The notes: generated by a model from the letters alone, not told the origin. A stretch of DNA of 64,000 bases from Datnioides undecimradiatus (GCA_008933995.1 WARS01000013.1:14945806-15009805), one strand, 5' to 3'. Positions 1 to 13,093 are shown, numbered from the stretch's first letter. Numbers and translations: made by a program.

Positions 1-929
1 GCAAATGGTGAAGTAATTCCTGCAATTCTCCATCAGCGATTGACTGACTAAACTGGATGCAGGAAAACATTTTAATGCTTCAAAGCTCTGAGAGGCAGGA
101 GGGTTAAAACTGTTTAATCTACACATGCATTTGTCAGTGTGTAATAAATAATTGCATTTAATGTACTGTAGATTCAGTACTAAGGCACCAAACAGCATTA
201 CAGCATCCATAATTCATGAAAAATTAGAAATGCAGGTGGGTGTGTTGATGCTGCCCTCACCTGCTTAACTGCATGTTAATCACACAACACTATAGACATT
301 ACACACACTGAGACATGAAGCCCAGTATATTATAATACCTGTGCTTGTATCTTAAATTATTCTCACTGCTGGTAATTTGTTAAATCCACAGACTATCACC
401 CTTTCTGTGTGCATTAACTGCATCTTTAGTCCTGTATTGAATTTTTCAAATGCTCCTCTGTGCCTAGAAATAGTGTGCATGCGTGAGCATCATGACTGTG
501 TAACTCAGGAATGAGTCTGACCTCTGGTCGATGCAGTTGGATGCAGGCATTTAGCTGCAGGCATTCATCAGGACGTTTGCAAGCAGTATTCAGTTACAGT
601 CGCACTCTGCTGAGGATAAGCACAAATGACATGAGCGCAGGACGTTTCATGCATAACCTTGTTAAGTTCTGAAAAACAGGAGCAGGGACTCTGAAATTCA
701 TTAACATATCACGGCGCTGTATCCAACAATAAACCTAATGTGACGGAAAAACACAGGAAAGTATAATTACTTTGTATTTCAGTACACCTATCTCCATTAC
801 AGCATGATTTCACTGAGTGAACAGCATGTCCCATTTCTGTTCATGCACAAGTGCACACATTTTCACAATATAGCTCATGTCATTAAAAAGCATGTTCTTA
901 CTGTTGTAGCTACTACATAATATGTAATG

Positions 930-1173
930 TGAAAATGCCACCACCATAAATGTTATTTACAGCAGTAAAATGCAACATGCATGTAAATGCAGCAGTAACA
1001 TTAATCCAAAAACATCATATATAAAAATAAACCACCATGTTTCCTCATAATGAGCACTGTTACCTTTAATACTGTAAGTCCATTTTGCTGATACTTACAT
1101 ATGAACTTGTAAAAGTGTGGCATTAGTACTTTTATTTAAGTAAATGATCTGAATACATCTTCCATCCCTGTGC
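930..1173 (+). mobile_element. Non-autonomous DNA transposon remnant, 3' half
   Basis: The sequence matches by eye an abundant teleost element whose end carries a stretch close to AGTACTTTTATTTAAGTAAA followed by a GATCTGAATAC(A/T)TCTTCCA-type terminus (here about 1125-1170). Upstream parts (960-1030) resemble the interior of the same family, with an AGTAAAATGCAACAT-like segment. It is diverged and lacks the 5' half. The same family occurs at 40905-41170 (opposite orientation) and 55365-55660. The superfamily was not determined. Confidence 0.6.
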
Positions 1174-2997
1174 AGTACAAACAGTGTCCTGCCCACTGCT
1201 GCTGCTGCAACCTTTGCTTTTTGTTATTGAACTATTAAACTACATGATTCCAGCCAAAGACACAGGCAAGTTTTGGTCTTACTGTAACTTAGACACATTC
1301 ATAGAGAGAACTGGAAAGAGTTAGACAAAAGTCAGCGTAGAAGTTTGAGATCAGAGTGAAACTTTGCTTGCGGCATGCTGGACATTGTAGTGACGTTGGG
1401 TTGACCTTCTGTCAAATGTTTTCTGCCTGTTTTCTCTGCAGGCCCTGCAGATAAACCTAATTTTGTCCTTTCAGTCAGCTGCACCAGCGTGTCATGTGTG
1501 GGAGGCAAAGAGTGGACTGAGAACTAAAATAGCTGAAAAGGGCATATCAAATGCTCTGATAGTGCTGCGTTAGAGGAGTAAGTTGTTATTCTTGTAGGAT
1601 CAGTTGAGTTTTTTCTTTTGACTTTAGTCTTTTCGATTTTAAAATTACACACAAAAAGGGCACAAAAATATATAATGAGAGAACACATCAGATCACCAAG
1701 GGCAACACATAGCAGTTCTCACAGTGATTACAGGTTTCCTGCATGCGATGGGTTAGCTCCCCAATTTTCACAGGAGGAACAGATGTGTGTGTTATTTCTC
1801 AAGCATAAGTATCCTGACACAAACACTTAAAGGTACCCTGTGGATTTCGTGATCACTGGCGGTGCTGTAGAAAAGTGGTTTGATGATCACAATTGTTTGT
1901 AGCTGATGTTCTGCCACAACTATGTGATGCACATCTCTGCTGTCTGCAAATGCTTTAACAGTGGACATGCACCAGTGACAGAGGAGATGAAAACTGCAAG
2001 CAAAATAGCTTTGCAAACGTTTTATGAGTTAGGAAATTAATTTCAGTCCAGGACTTCTTAATACTTTCTTACATTGTCATGTGGATGTAAGGAACTTAGG
2101 TTAACTTATATGAGCTTAACATGCTAATATTCAGTCATACTCAGTCTTCCAAAAATCTCCATGGGCATAGTTTAGCAACACGACATTTTGTTCTTTTTTT
2201 TGTTCTCTTGCTTTGATCAAGCAGTAACACTTTGTCCAATATTTGACAATTACTGGAAAACGTTGAATGGTTGAATACCCGACCAGCTTGATTCTTCGTA
2301 AAAAATGTAGGTGATGGAAGCTTCCTGTTTCCGATGTAAAACCTCTGTTTAATGTAGGTTGCCCATTTTGATGGATCACAGTGTTCTGACACAAATTTCT
2401 TATTATGTCTGTCCGCCTTGTTGTGCTCAGTTAATAGTCGCTCTATAACAAGGGAGGACATATCTGTTAACAGGAGTAGAAAATTTGTTCTGTGGAAGTA
2501 CTTTGGACTCATTTAAGGACAAATATGTTGAACTTGCAGCAGTTTCAGCATGTCAGAGAACTTTGGCATGTGTAGTCCTATGAGCTTATCTTCTTATCAG
2601 TGTTCATTAGTTTTAATGATCAGAGGGGGCTTGCTGCTTCATCAGGAAGGTGCCAGATCTAAATTGGTACGTGAAACCTCATCTGCAGAGTGTCAGCAGA
2701 TCCACGGGGTACTAATTATAGAACACAAAATTGTCTATGCACATTGTCAGCTCATTCCCTAATGCCTGATTGGAACTAGTGAGAGTATATATATTTGAAC
2801 ATATAGGCATATCTGCCTCACTGTGTTACACACAGATAGGAAGACAGAGAGAAGAGATGCATTGTGATAATAAAATAGATGGCTCCTTCAATTTGATGGA
2901 TGTACAATGAGATTGGTGGCAATAGATGTCAGTCAGTAGAAGGGCAAGTAGAAGTGGAGCTGAATATGTAATTAGACAGATAATAGAGGCTTACAGC

Positions 2998-3024
2998 AAA
3001 AAATAAATAAATAAATAAATAAAA
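2998..3024. repeat. (AAAT)n microsatellite
   Basis: A short run of AAAT/AAATA units inside the slc2a9 intron. Confidence 0.9.
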
Positions 3025-5829
3025 TAGCAATGCCACAGGAGACCTACAGAAATGGAGTCGGAGAGGCAAAGAAAAGAGTGTGGGAGATAAGGCTGACCAG
3101 GGCGAGGAAGGAACAGACAAGTGTGAGAGACAGAAAGCGACAGAGGGTTATTTTTAGCCAGCCGGTGCCACAAATATTGCAGTGTTAGTTTTGTTGGGCC
3201 CACTTACTCCTAGGCACACATTTGGCATAACAGATCACAGCAATGACTCAGTTGTTACTGAGTGGCACCTGAAACCAGCTCTGACCCCTGTTCAGACAAC
3301 ACACCACTGCACCGTCACATCCCTTTACCTCCATGGTAAGCCACCATCATGGTGTCACTTGTGCTTCTGCAGGGGCGGGTTCACAAGATTTTGGAGGTTA
3401 AATAACAGAGACATATTTGGGAAGTGAATTCAAAGGCTCAAATTTAAAGCTCTTCTTACAATCATAAATGCCAAATAAACAATTTTAAATAATGCAATAA
3501 TAAATAGCTTCAATTTAGTAACACAATAGCCTACAGCCATTAAAAGATTATAAGACAATGGCCACAGACATAGAAAAGATGCAAACAAGCTGCAAAAAGA
3601 GAGAGAAGGAAGACACGTCTACAATGTTTTGTGTCTTTTTAGTTGTTTTGTGTCAGTGTGTGGTCATTTCATATAACTTTGTGGTTGCTTTGTGTCATTT
3701 GATGGTTGTTATGCATGTCTCCGTAGCCACTTTTCATCTGTTAGTTGTTGTTTGATTGACATTTTAACAGGAAATGGACAATGGACAGGTTATAGTAGTA
3801 CAGCATCACACTCTGTCTTTGGAAGGGGGGCACCGGTATCACTGACCATCCCCAGGCTCTGTCTGGCGTCAATAATGTAAGCTAAACTCAAGCTGATTAA
3901 GTGAATTATTGCTTTATGTTTTGGAGTTTTGAATTATGTTTTTATGTTTGAATTCTACTCAGACAGTGCTGATTATTATCATGCTTCAGGGCTGGCAACA
4001 AAAATAAAACAGTCTGAATTTAAATAAGCAGCAGTTTTGTCTGCTTAATATTAACACTTAAACACTTTCAAAACAACTGTTTTGAAAGGCCAATTATCAA
4101 TTTGGATAACTAAGAAAATCAAATGTGATGCAAAAGCACAATATTCCCTGTTAGAGGATGAATATAAACACTGTTCAATTCAATGAAATACTTTTCTTAT
4201 TCAAAGTGGAGCATTGCTGCCATAGTCCAATCTACTTTATGACATATTTTGGCACAGTAACCTCCTGCAATTTTCCCTTGAGGAAATCATCAAGTGTTAT
4301 TCAACAGCAGTGCAGCAGCTGACCTCATTTAACCACTGCTGAGGGAGATTTTGATGTCATAGCACTGTGCTGAATATCAAGCACCATCAGTACTTTTTCA
4401 GCTGACACACTCTCCCAGCCCATTGTAATTTGCCACACTGATAGCTTTATTGGACATTATTAGACATTATTTTGCCTGGCATTTTGTTGCTTTTCTCATT
4501 GTTCTTTGTTTCATTCTGGGCGAACACATCCACAGTTGAAAGAAACAGGCTGGAAATAATGGAAATGGAGGATTGTTGTGCACAGGCTATGAATTACAAT
4601 AAGAACACAAGGAAAGCAAACTTGCTGCCATTTTTCTTTATGACAGAACTGATCCCACATGTCATGACAGATTCCTGGAAGTTAATAGAGCCAAAACAAA
4701 AAGAAAAAACTCAAAAAGAGCAAACAGTCAAGTAGAAATGATATTGTCGATGCTGGACAGGACTATAGTGTTGTAAAGATAAAGTCTGACTTATTAGCTT
4801 TCAGTTTCAGTTTTAATAATTAAATCCAGAAAGATGTTGAACATGAAAATGAACAACAGTGCATAATAGAGTGTATCTTAATTACCAGCATGGAGTGCTG
4901 AACCTACATGACTGGGATATGCATGTGTTTTTGTTTTTGTCTTTGTCTTTACCTTTGGCTGAGATTGCCCCGTTTCCAAGATGAAGAATGAGACATTCAT
5001 TTCAGCAAGACTCAAACTGACTTGATGCTGTTTGACAATTAACCATTTATTACTGCTCAATCCGTCTGCCTTAACATAGTGGAATCATGTATCCCCAGAT
5101 TCTGAATGCTTCAGATAAGTTTTTCCATCCTTCTTCTTCCCTTTAACTAAATACACATTTGAAAAACCATTGTATTTTCTTTAAAAGACAGGTTTTATTC
5201 ATTCCTGTTTTAAAGGACAGCAGTGATATCCAATGAATGTATTGAAATAATCTGTTGTAATGTATTGATCAGTGCCAGTTGCCACTGCTAGCAATTTGTT
5301 AATTATTTGTACAGTTACTTTCAAACATTGAACTAAATGCAGTTGACATACAGATGATTTGTTGACACCATAAAATACAAAATGGGACAATAACAACAGG
5401 CACTATTTGTTTATGAGATCTGTAAAGACTAATGAGCCATCACACTCACATTGATCGCTGTGTGTTTGTATGCGTTTGTATGTGTTGCCAATGAGTGAGG
5501 ATTACCTGATCCATAACTGTGCTGCAAAATGATTGTTGGTCTTTCTATGGTCGTGCTCCCAGCGTGTGACATATGGTAATCCATAAAATCTCTAAAAGCT
5601 TTGCAAACACTGACCTTGATTGTGCCTCCCTTGGGGAAGATTCAACACAATCTATAAAAGCCCACACATATGCAAATGATCCAGGCACACACCCTACACC
5701 CTTGCCATCGACGATGACTCAGTCAGATGTGCCCCAGAAATGAGTGACCGTGACAGTATATTTCCCAGCAACAGGCAGCCACTAGACCAGGACATTATTT
5801 TAATGTCTCCGTGAGATTTATTTCCATAG

Positions 5830-6650
5830 TCTCCTCTCCTTTAACTCCTGTCCTGCCTTGAACTGTTGTATCCTGTCTGATTCCATACCCTTGTGTCCTG
5901 CTCTATCCCATCCTTTCCCGATTTGCACTGCTCTGTCCTATACTGTCTGGTCCTGTCCTGTTCATTCTCGCAGTCTCATTCACTCCTGTACTGCTGTGGT
6001 TGTCCTATCCAGCTTGTTTTGCACTATTTTGTCCAAGACTGTACACTCCTGTTCTGCCTTGTCCTATCAATCCTGAATTGCACTGTTAACGCAATCATAG
6101 CTGACCTATACTTTCCTATTCTGTAGGTCCCAACATCCCCATACTGTCCCCTCCTGCCCAGTGTCATCCTGCACTGGCCTATGCCAAACTTTACCAGACT
6201 GTCTCATTACAGGCTACTTTTTGTCCTATGCCGTCCCACACCATCATGCCCTAGACTGTCTCATTCTGCCCTAGACTGTGCTATTATGTACTTCTGTGTC
6301 CCATCCTCCACATGTATGGCCTATCTTGGAATTTTCTGTCCTGTCCTGTTTTGCAATGTACAGTCCTATCTTACCCCTTATTTTTCTGTCCTATCCCATC
6401 TCATCCTGTCCTAGACTGTCTTGTCTTGCATTGTTCTGTTCTATCATGTCCCATCACATGTTCCATCCCTATCTTGTCATGTCCCCTCCTGTCCTGTCCG
6501 TTTTATTCATATCCCATTCTGCACTGGCTTGTCCTATCCCGTCCTATCCAGTGGTAGACTATTCAGTACTGTCTGGTACTGTACTGTCCTGTCCCTTCCC
6601 TTCTTGTCTGCTCTGGGTTCCCCATTGCTACAAGTCCCCTCTCCTCTCCT
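5830..6650 (+). repeat. Degenerate C/T-rich pentamer array (TCCTG/TCCTA-like)
   Basis: About 800 bp dominated by TCCTG, TCCTA, TCCCA and related five-base words, with strong C+T bias on the plus strand. Phrases such as CTGTCCTATCC recur throughout with many substitutions. The bias keeps several frames open, which explains the run of overlapping short ORFs here; none looks like a protein. It is best read as an old, decayed tandem repeat in the slc2a9 intron. Confidence 0.85.
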
Positions 6651-7289
6651 TATGTCACGCCACTCTGTGTGCGACATGTTTTTGGAGATAAACAGAAAAA
6701 TATGATTCATGTTTTCTGTTTTTGTTCATCCGCAGCCTGTGATGAGCTTTTGTGTGTATGCCTAATTGTTTGTGTGTGAACCCAGCTGAGTCATCACTGC
6801 AGATCAAAGGCTTACCCATGTGTCATTCTCCTAACTCCACGGGGGTCGCTAAATTCAATTAATGCCAGACGGAGTGGATGCAGGAATGTCCTGTTTGTGC
6901 CATGACTCAAGTGACAACTGGGAGAGAAAGGCAGTGTTTTCTAAGCAACTTGCTAACTTTGCAGATGACTGTTACGTCACAGTGGCGGCATGGAAACTGG
7001 GTCAGGCCCTTTGCACGATGCTCTGTTTTTTTGGGGTTTTTTTTGGTGCTATTATGAAATACACTCAACAGAGGAAAACAGTGTCAGAGACTAACAGCAG
7101 TGGTGATATAACAGCCGAAATCAAAGCAGTAAGTAGTTCTTCAATGAGGTCATGGCTGTTTGGACACTACATTTCTAATACCAGTTACATAGCGCTGCAT
7201 TTGAGTCTGGTCCCATCATGAACAAGGTATTATAGCTCAGTGACACACTGGTGAGGGTCAGTTGATTTTCTCTGCCTCATGCAAAATCT

Positions 7290-7372
7290 CTTTCTCTCTC
7301 TCTCTCTCTCTCTCTCGAATACACACATACACACGCGCACGCACACGCAAACACACACACACACACACACAT
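7290..7372. repeat. Compound (TC)n-(AC)n microsatellite
   Basis: A run of TC to 7316 is followed at once by an AC-rich run with a few GC interruptions to 7372. It lies about 560 bp upstream of the slc2a9 terminal exon. Confidence 0.95.
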
Positions 7373-7934
7373 TCTCTCCATCTGTAAATCTCCCTCTGGG
7401 TAATCAGTCAGTGTGTATTTTTAAATCTGTCACTAATCTCTATTATTGGCATAACACACTGGACAAGGTTAGCTTTCATACTTTTGATACTGCAGTGTTT
7501 TTTGAACATACAAACACATGCATATGTTGTTGAAAAATCTGCAGTAGACACACTCTCTGAATTGTGCAGACCCCTTATTTGGAAGGCTGTGAGACCTTTT
7601 GAGTGGAACATCGTGGGGACGTTACATTGACATACACAGATGATAAAACAGATGCCACAGACAGCATCTCTCTCGAGTTGGCAAGAGTTTAGGATGGCAG
7701 AAATATCGCTGGATTTGGTCTGTGGAGGGGAGAATGGTAATCATCAAATGCTTTAAATGCTAAAATAGAAGATCTAAATTAGTGAAATGACATTGTATGG
7801 TGTCATTTCATTATGCTAAGCTTTGGTGCTCAACACATTGTCATCGCTTCCTGTTCTTTCTGAAAAGGCATGCTGTATATCGACATTGATGAATCCACCC
7901 TGTCTAATTCCTGTGTTTCTTTCTGTTTGTGCAG

Positions 7935-8177
7935 GAGAAGCTGCAGTCATTTGCCTTCTTGGTGTTTGTGGTGGTCTGCATCTTGGGATCTATTTACCTT
8001 AATTTTGTCCTCCCTGAAACCAAAAATAAAACATTTATGGACATCAGTCAGAGCTTTGCCAAGATCAACAAAATCCCTGTCCAGTCCCCTGGCCATGAAA
8101 TGGAGCTGGTTCTGTCCATTAGGCCTGATGTGAATGGAAAAGTCCAAGATGTCACTAAGATGGAGAGCTCTTTCTAG
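7935..8177 (+). CDS. slc2a9: SLC2A9/GLUT9-type transporter, terminal coding exon
   Basis: This exon encodes the last 80 residues of a facilitative sugar/urate transporter of the SLC2 family, a 12-helix plasma-membrane protein. The boundary is an acceptor ending TGTGCAG at 7934, and the frame opens on GAG (EKLQSFAFLVF). Residues about 5-25 form the last transmembrane helix. They are followed by the family hallmark PETKN (27-31) and an ISQSFAKINK stretch that closely parallels the GLUT9 cytoplasmic start as I recall it. The remaining 35 residues are a hydrophilic tail ending MESSF-stop at 8175-8177. The gene enters from the left and runs toward drd5, as SLC2A9 does in mammals. Membership of SLC2 is very likely. 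The assignment to SLC2A9 rests on the PETKN/ISQ.F segment and on the drd5 neighbourhood. Only this exon is present. Confidence 0.85.
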   Translation, partial: EKLQSFAFLVFVVVCILGSIYLNFVLPETKNKTFMDISQSFAKINKIPVQSPGHEMELVLSIRPDVNGKVQDVTKMESSF

Positions 8178-8295
8178 CTGAGCAACCTTCACTAACTGTG
8201 GAGAAGCAGGGTTGACATATAAACTGAAAGTATTTGTTGTTTGTACATATTTATTTAACTGTGATCAGTGAAATAAAAATCCATGCTTTTGGGCA
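8178..8295 (+). terminator. slc2a9: slc2a9 3' UTR and poly(A) signal
   Basis: A canonical AATAAA lies at 8272-8277, 95 bases after the stop, giving a short 3' UTR with cleavage expected near 8290-8300. Longer 3' ends cannot be excluded, since the downstream sequence is AT-rich. The signal is seen directly; its use is inferred. Confidence 0.65.
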
Positions 8296-11200
8296 GTTTC
8301 AATGTATATTTTGTATTTTAGATATGTTTTTTTCATGACTGCAATATCTTAGAATATTACAGTATTTCAGTTTACAGCATTATTTGTTTGTTATTTGTTC
8401 TCTTATTAAAATGAAACAAAGAAGTCAGATTTAATGTTCTGTTTACTAGTAAGTATAAAGTATGAAACATCATCATTTACAGTGGCAGTTACGAAAGGGA
8501 TAATAATGTAGATATAGGGATTTGCATAAAACAGTATTGACTCAGTACAATATTACATTTAAACATTTTTTATTTACATTTACTTATTTTTTGCCCATTT
8601 GATGGTCACAAAACATGGTGTAACAAAAAACATGTTATTGGCTTGTAGAAATAAAATGTATATACGAGCAAACAGTGGCTTTTTTACACATCGGGCACAT
8701 CTGGAGCAGCATAGTGTTTATATGGAATCATGTCTGTGTGCTTCTACTGAATGTAAATCTATTGTTCAACCTCCTCTCAGCTGTGTTTTGCTCTGCACTA
8801 ACTCTTGAGGGACATAACTGGCTAACCTACAAGCATCAAAGTTTGGTGTTGCCCCTGTTTGAGTTTTTTTTCTAACTAACTGATGAGAAAAATGAGACTG
8901 AAAAAAAATAAAGTTATGGGCCAGATTGTAGAAAAATATTTGAAGAAGCTAAACTGCAGGGGTACTGAAAGGTTGGGTGACAATTTGTCTGTGGTTTCAT
9001 ATCCAAGACAGACAATTTTACATTTTACAATGATTACATACAGTCCTTTGATTCATTGATAGTATATAAATTCTGTATTATAGCACTTTTTTAAAAACTA
9101 AAACATTTCTAGCCCAGACCAAGGTGTACCTGCACACAGCTGCGCAGTGTTATTCCCTGAGTGCACCTGAGCTGTGGAGCATGCAACATCTCTTTATCTC
9201 AGTCAGATTTTGTCTTGCATCTTTGACATCCCGAAGCAGATTCATAGGGCAAATATGTATCTGAGGAGACGTATTTTGTAGGATTATAATGCTGATGTCT
9301 TGGTTGACTTTCTAATGTAGACAACCAGAGAGAGAGGGAGAACCAGGATAGCACAGTAAAGCTGACAGGGACAGTTTTTTTTTTTTTGGAACCTCTCCAA
9401 ATCTGAAAGGAGCCAAGGCTACTTCTTACCAGATGGCGAGAGCCAGCGGAGGAAGTGATCTGAACAGAGGCAGACAAGCGTGGCATTGGATAGCAGTCAC
9501 AGTTTGCTCAACAGTAGGGTGTACTCAACATTTCAAAGTCCACTGCCTGGGGGCTAGCACCCCACCCTCTCACATACACACAGACATAAAGGTGTCTGTG
9601 TCATATGTGCCCGAGTCTTCTTATGGCACTGTAGATGAGAGGTAGGGTTTTTTTTTCGGTACAACATTGCTCTTCACTTCGATTCCTCATCATATCCGGT
9701 GATTTACCACCACCGGTTACATATGTCCAACTGGCAAGAAGGCAGAGATGTGAATGAAATAATAATTTACATTTTCTTTCAAAGCTTTGTTCCAGCAGGA
9801 GTTCTCCTTCCAGCAGTGTTAGTTAGTGGGTAATTGACAAGAAGATTTCTGGTTATTGCTGGTGAGAGAGTAATTATGTTACCTCAGTGATACAAAGACA
9901 TAAATAATATATGTTTATGAAGCGGTACTGAAAAGTAAAACTGTGTTTCCAGCTCTTTTTATATAGAAATTCTCCAGTAATACCATCAGAAGACTTGTCA
10001 TCATGACCGCTTGATTTTTTTTTTTAAATAATCCAAAAATAACAGTAACATTTTGACCTTGAAAGCAGTGTGAGGGGGGGTTTTAGATATCCTCTCATGA
10101 AGTGTTATTAAATTAATTTCCTATGATGCAAAGCTAGAAATAAGCAGGAAAGACTGAAGATGCACATGACAAGGACATTTTTGATTCTTTCAGAATTTAG
10201 TTTTGAGTACAAACTTTATTTTTATGGTGCCTAGAATACTGTAAGTAATTATGTTATATTTCAGCAAACTGTACCTTTAAAAAGAGCCGTCAAGCTCTCT
10301 CCGGTTGGAAAGTTATCAAATGGTTAAGAAAGGGAGTCATTCCATTTCACACTTTCCAGCTTTAACAACTTTGCGAAATCTGAAATTTACAACCCATAAC
10401 AGGGTCACAATTATGTGAAACTAAGGTCGCACACGCGTATTTAATTTTAGAAGTGCTTAACAGCCCTCCTCTGATGAAACACTGAGCAGTTATCAGTTCT
10501 GTCCAGTATCTCTGCTGAAACAATTCCAACAGCACCATTACCTATTTACTATGAATGAAGCAGACCACCAGAGCTACAGAAACACAAATATTGTCTTTCA
10601 TTCTTCACCTCTCACAGCCATTATCTGCTTCATCTGCTTCAGCGCACACAAAAGAACAGCACAAAAATTTTATTACAGTAAGGCTCATGGTGGCTTTTAA
10701 ATTTGGTATAATGTGACCTGCAGTTCAATCTATTGCTGTGACTGTGTTTCCCAGTGGCTGAGGGTTATCTGTAGTACCCTGGTGCTTTGCAGTGACAGGA
10801 GGCTGGGCTCTTTTCTCTGCAGGTGTGTCACTTCAGTGATGAATGGGCAATTTTGTGCTGTGTTTTCTTTCTTTTCCACATAGCTTGCCTCAGCACTTGA
10901 TCTGTAACAACCATACAGGTATCTTTGCTCTGTTTATAATGCAGAAGGCTGCCTGTCTGAGTAGGTCACGTGATGCAATGTACAAAGGAGACGGAATATG
11001 CTTTTTGTCCCTTTTTCTTTACAGTCATCAAAACCATAAACATTATTTATGCTCCATAAGATTTCCCACTGTACAGGAGCCTCAAACGTAAAGCATTTTA
11101 TCATGTAGTTGACGGGGTGCAACATGATTTATATTCTCCACCATATTTATCTGCATGTTTTCCTTAATACATTTATATGCAAAATAATGTCTAAGTATGC

Positions 11201-11655
11201 TTTCTGTCCAGGTACACATTCAGGTTTTGCTGTGAAACAAACTTGGCCATTCATCTCCCCCTGTGTACAATTTTAATATTATCCAAGTTGTTAATCATCT
11301 CTGTGTGTGCAGGCGTGTACTAGACTCCAAAACATCCCTGCCACAGCCCTTCTCTCAGTCCTTCACTGACTGAGTTGAATCAGCAGTGGGGGATTAACCC
11401 ACTTTGCCGGCTGCTTTCACCACTCTCAGCTGGATTTGGCTTCTCCATCTGATCACCATTAATGGAAAATAAAAGAGACAAGCAATAATCAGTTTATCCT
11501 CTGAATTACTGGTGTCAGACTTTGGAATGTAAGTCATCATTATGTCATGTGTCATCATTTTTGTCTCTTTTGGTCAGTTGCAGCACAGGTGATTCACAGT
11601 GATTCAAAGCTTTGAACAGTACTTATTGCACTTGTCCCATTTTCTTTTAGGACAA

Positions 11656-11700
11656 CTAACCTAGTTAACCCTAGGTTAACCCTAGGGTTAACTAGGTTAG
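11656..11700. repeat. Perfect 19-bp inverted repeat (hairpin)
   Basis: The left arm 11656-11674 (CTAACCTAGTTAACCCTAG) is the exact reverse complement of the right arm 11682-11700, with a 7-base loop. The loop repeats GTTAACC, so the whole is built from GTTAACC/CCTAGG words. A 15-bp tandem duplicate with one mismatch (TATAGCTTCTCTAAG, then TATAGCTTATCTAAG) follows at 11701-11730. Confidence 0.95.
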
Positions 11701-12030
11701 TATAGCTTCTCTAAGTATAGCTTATCTAAGATATACAAGATCCGACGTTTACAGTCACAAACTTGAAGATTGGAGACACCCAAACATAGGATAATATCTG
11801 GATGCTACTGTGCACATAAACATCATAAGGGTATGACTTATTTTCTGAAAGATCATACAGTCTTTTACAAGTGCAACTGTTATAACATTGACCTGTTACA
11901 TCCCAGCCTCCCACATCTTGAGGCACTTTACTGTTTGCGTGGTATATTAATCTTCTGATTCGCTTTTGCAGACTGACCTCAGAGTGCATCAGTGCATCAT
12001 ATGAACACCGTCTCCAGGCAGAGGGAGTTT

Positions 12031-12050
12031 GGGGGGGGGGGGGGGGGGGG
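12031..12050 (+). repeat. G20 homopolymer
   Basis: Twenty consecutive G residues follow GAGGGAGTTT. The exact length is likely to vary and is prone to sequencing error. Confidence 0.9.
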
Positions 12051-12849
12051 AATCTTGATACTGTGAGAATTTCAACTTTGTTGTGATGGCTGTAGCTTCA
12101 AGCCTTTTGTTGACATTTGCACTTAATAAAACAGTGATTGGACTAAAGGGTCCCTCGACTGGCAGCTCTATTAGAAGGCTGCCGTGCCCCTGAAGCACCT
12201 GCTTTCTCCTTCAGCCTCAGTGGTAGTAGTTTACCACAAGTGAGCTTGAGTACTTTAGACACCCTAAGGTAAATATTGAGACAGTAAATGTGTCTGGGAG
12301 TTTGGTTGTGTGTGTGTTTAAAGTGCAAGTGAGCATCTAAGAATGCTGGAGACAGGAGCTGAGGAAAGGAAGAAGGTGTCCTGCTTCAGTAAATTTTCTC
12401 TTTCTCTGGTTCATTGCAGGCTAGATGAAACATGTTATATTGGTACAAAGTTTCCTTTTTTGATAGCTGTGATACCTCAGAAACTTTCTTTAACAAATCT
12501 TAAGTTGTTTGGATTAATCGAATAAATAATTATCATCTGTCATGTGAGTATTGCAGCCATAGGCTGATTTGTGTTTGGTTTTTTAACTTCATTATTTAAA
12601 TTGAGTGGTATTTCAGGCATTGTGTTAAATCCCATGCCCTTTTATCACTTCACACCAATTTGAGTCAGTGTGATACAGTGAAAATAAATGACTCACAGTC
12701 CATCAGCCCAATTAAATTCTTAAAACACACACAACACTACACACAATTCAGACAAAGGAGCTTCAATAAAAGATAATTTTCATAATTTCATAATTTTAAA
12801 TTGACTGCAGATCAAATGATCTGCATGTTGGGATTTACTCTTGAGGTCG

Positions 12850-13093
12850 GTTCAGACCAAAGATTCCTGATGAACAAGTTTAAACTTGCAACTGCATGCA
12901 ATGCAGCAGTCTGCAACCTTTTCATCACCCACCAGTTTGCACCAATGCATCCAGATGAGACAGTGTTATGCTTTCTTTGCAACTCTCTTTACTAGGCTGT
13001 TCTCTATCCAGATATAATTTGTTGCATCTTAAAATATAAATCTCCTCTCTTGTCCCACTGGGTTTCTTCTTGTCACAAATCTTTGGTCTGAAC
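12850..13093. mobile_element. MITE-like element with terminal inverted repeats
   Basis: A 244-bp unit is bounded by GTTCAGACCAAAGATT at 12850 and its exact inverted copy ending at 13093. The similarity continues inward with small gaps (TGATGAACAAG against TGTGACAAG). There is no coding capacity, as expected for a non-autonomous DNA transposon. I could not find a clear target-site duplication, so the superfamily is unknown. Confidence 0.7.

Larger units (their letters stand above)
1..7934 (+). other. slc2a9: slc2a9 terminal intron (partial, inferred)
   Basis: This stretch precedes the acceptor of the last slc2a9 exon, so it is read as intron. I looked for the expected upstream GLUT exon, which encodes TM10-TM11 and ends near a FPFIQ-like sequence, and did not find it. 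The intron therefore probably exceeds 7.9 kb. It holds a transposon fragment (930-1173), an AAAT repeat (2998-3024), a degenerate C/T-rich array (5830-6650) and a TC/AC microsatellite (7290-7372). Nothing else in it looks coding. The intron call rests on the downstream exon only. Confidence 0.6.

Noticed and set aside
1400..1560. Acceptor-like TTTTCTCTGCAG near 1430-1441 as a possible slc2a9 exon
   Set aside because: The following sequence does not encode GLUT helices in any frame and lacks a donor at a sensible distance.
6278..6691. 137-codon and overlapping ORFs in the C/T-rich array
   Set aside because: They follow from the low A/G content of the tandem array, which removes stops in several frames. 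The peptides are Ser/Cys/Pro/Leu repeats with no domain.
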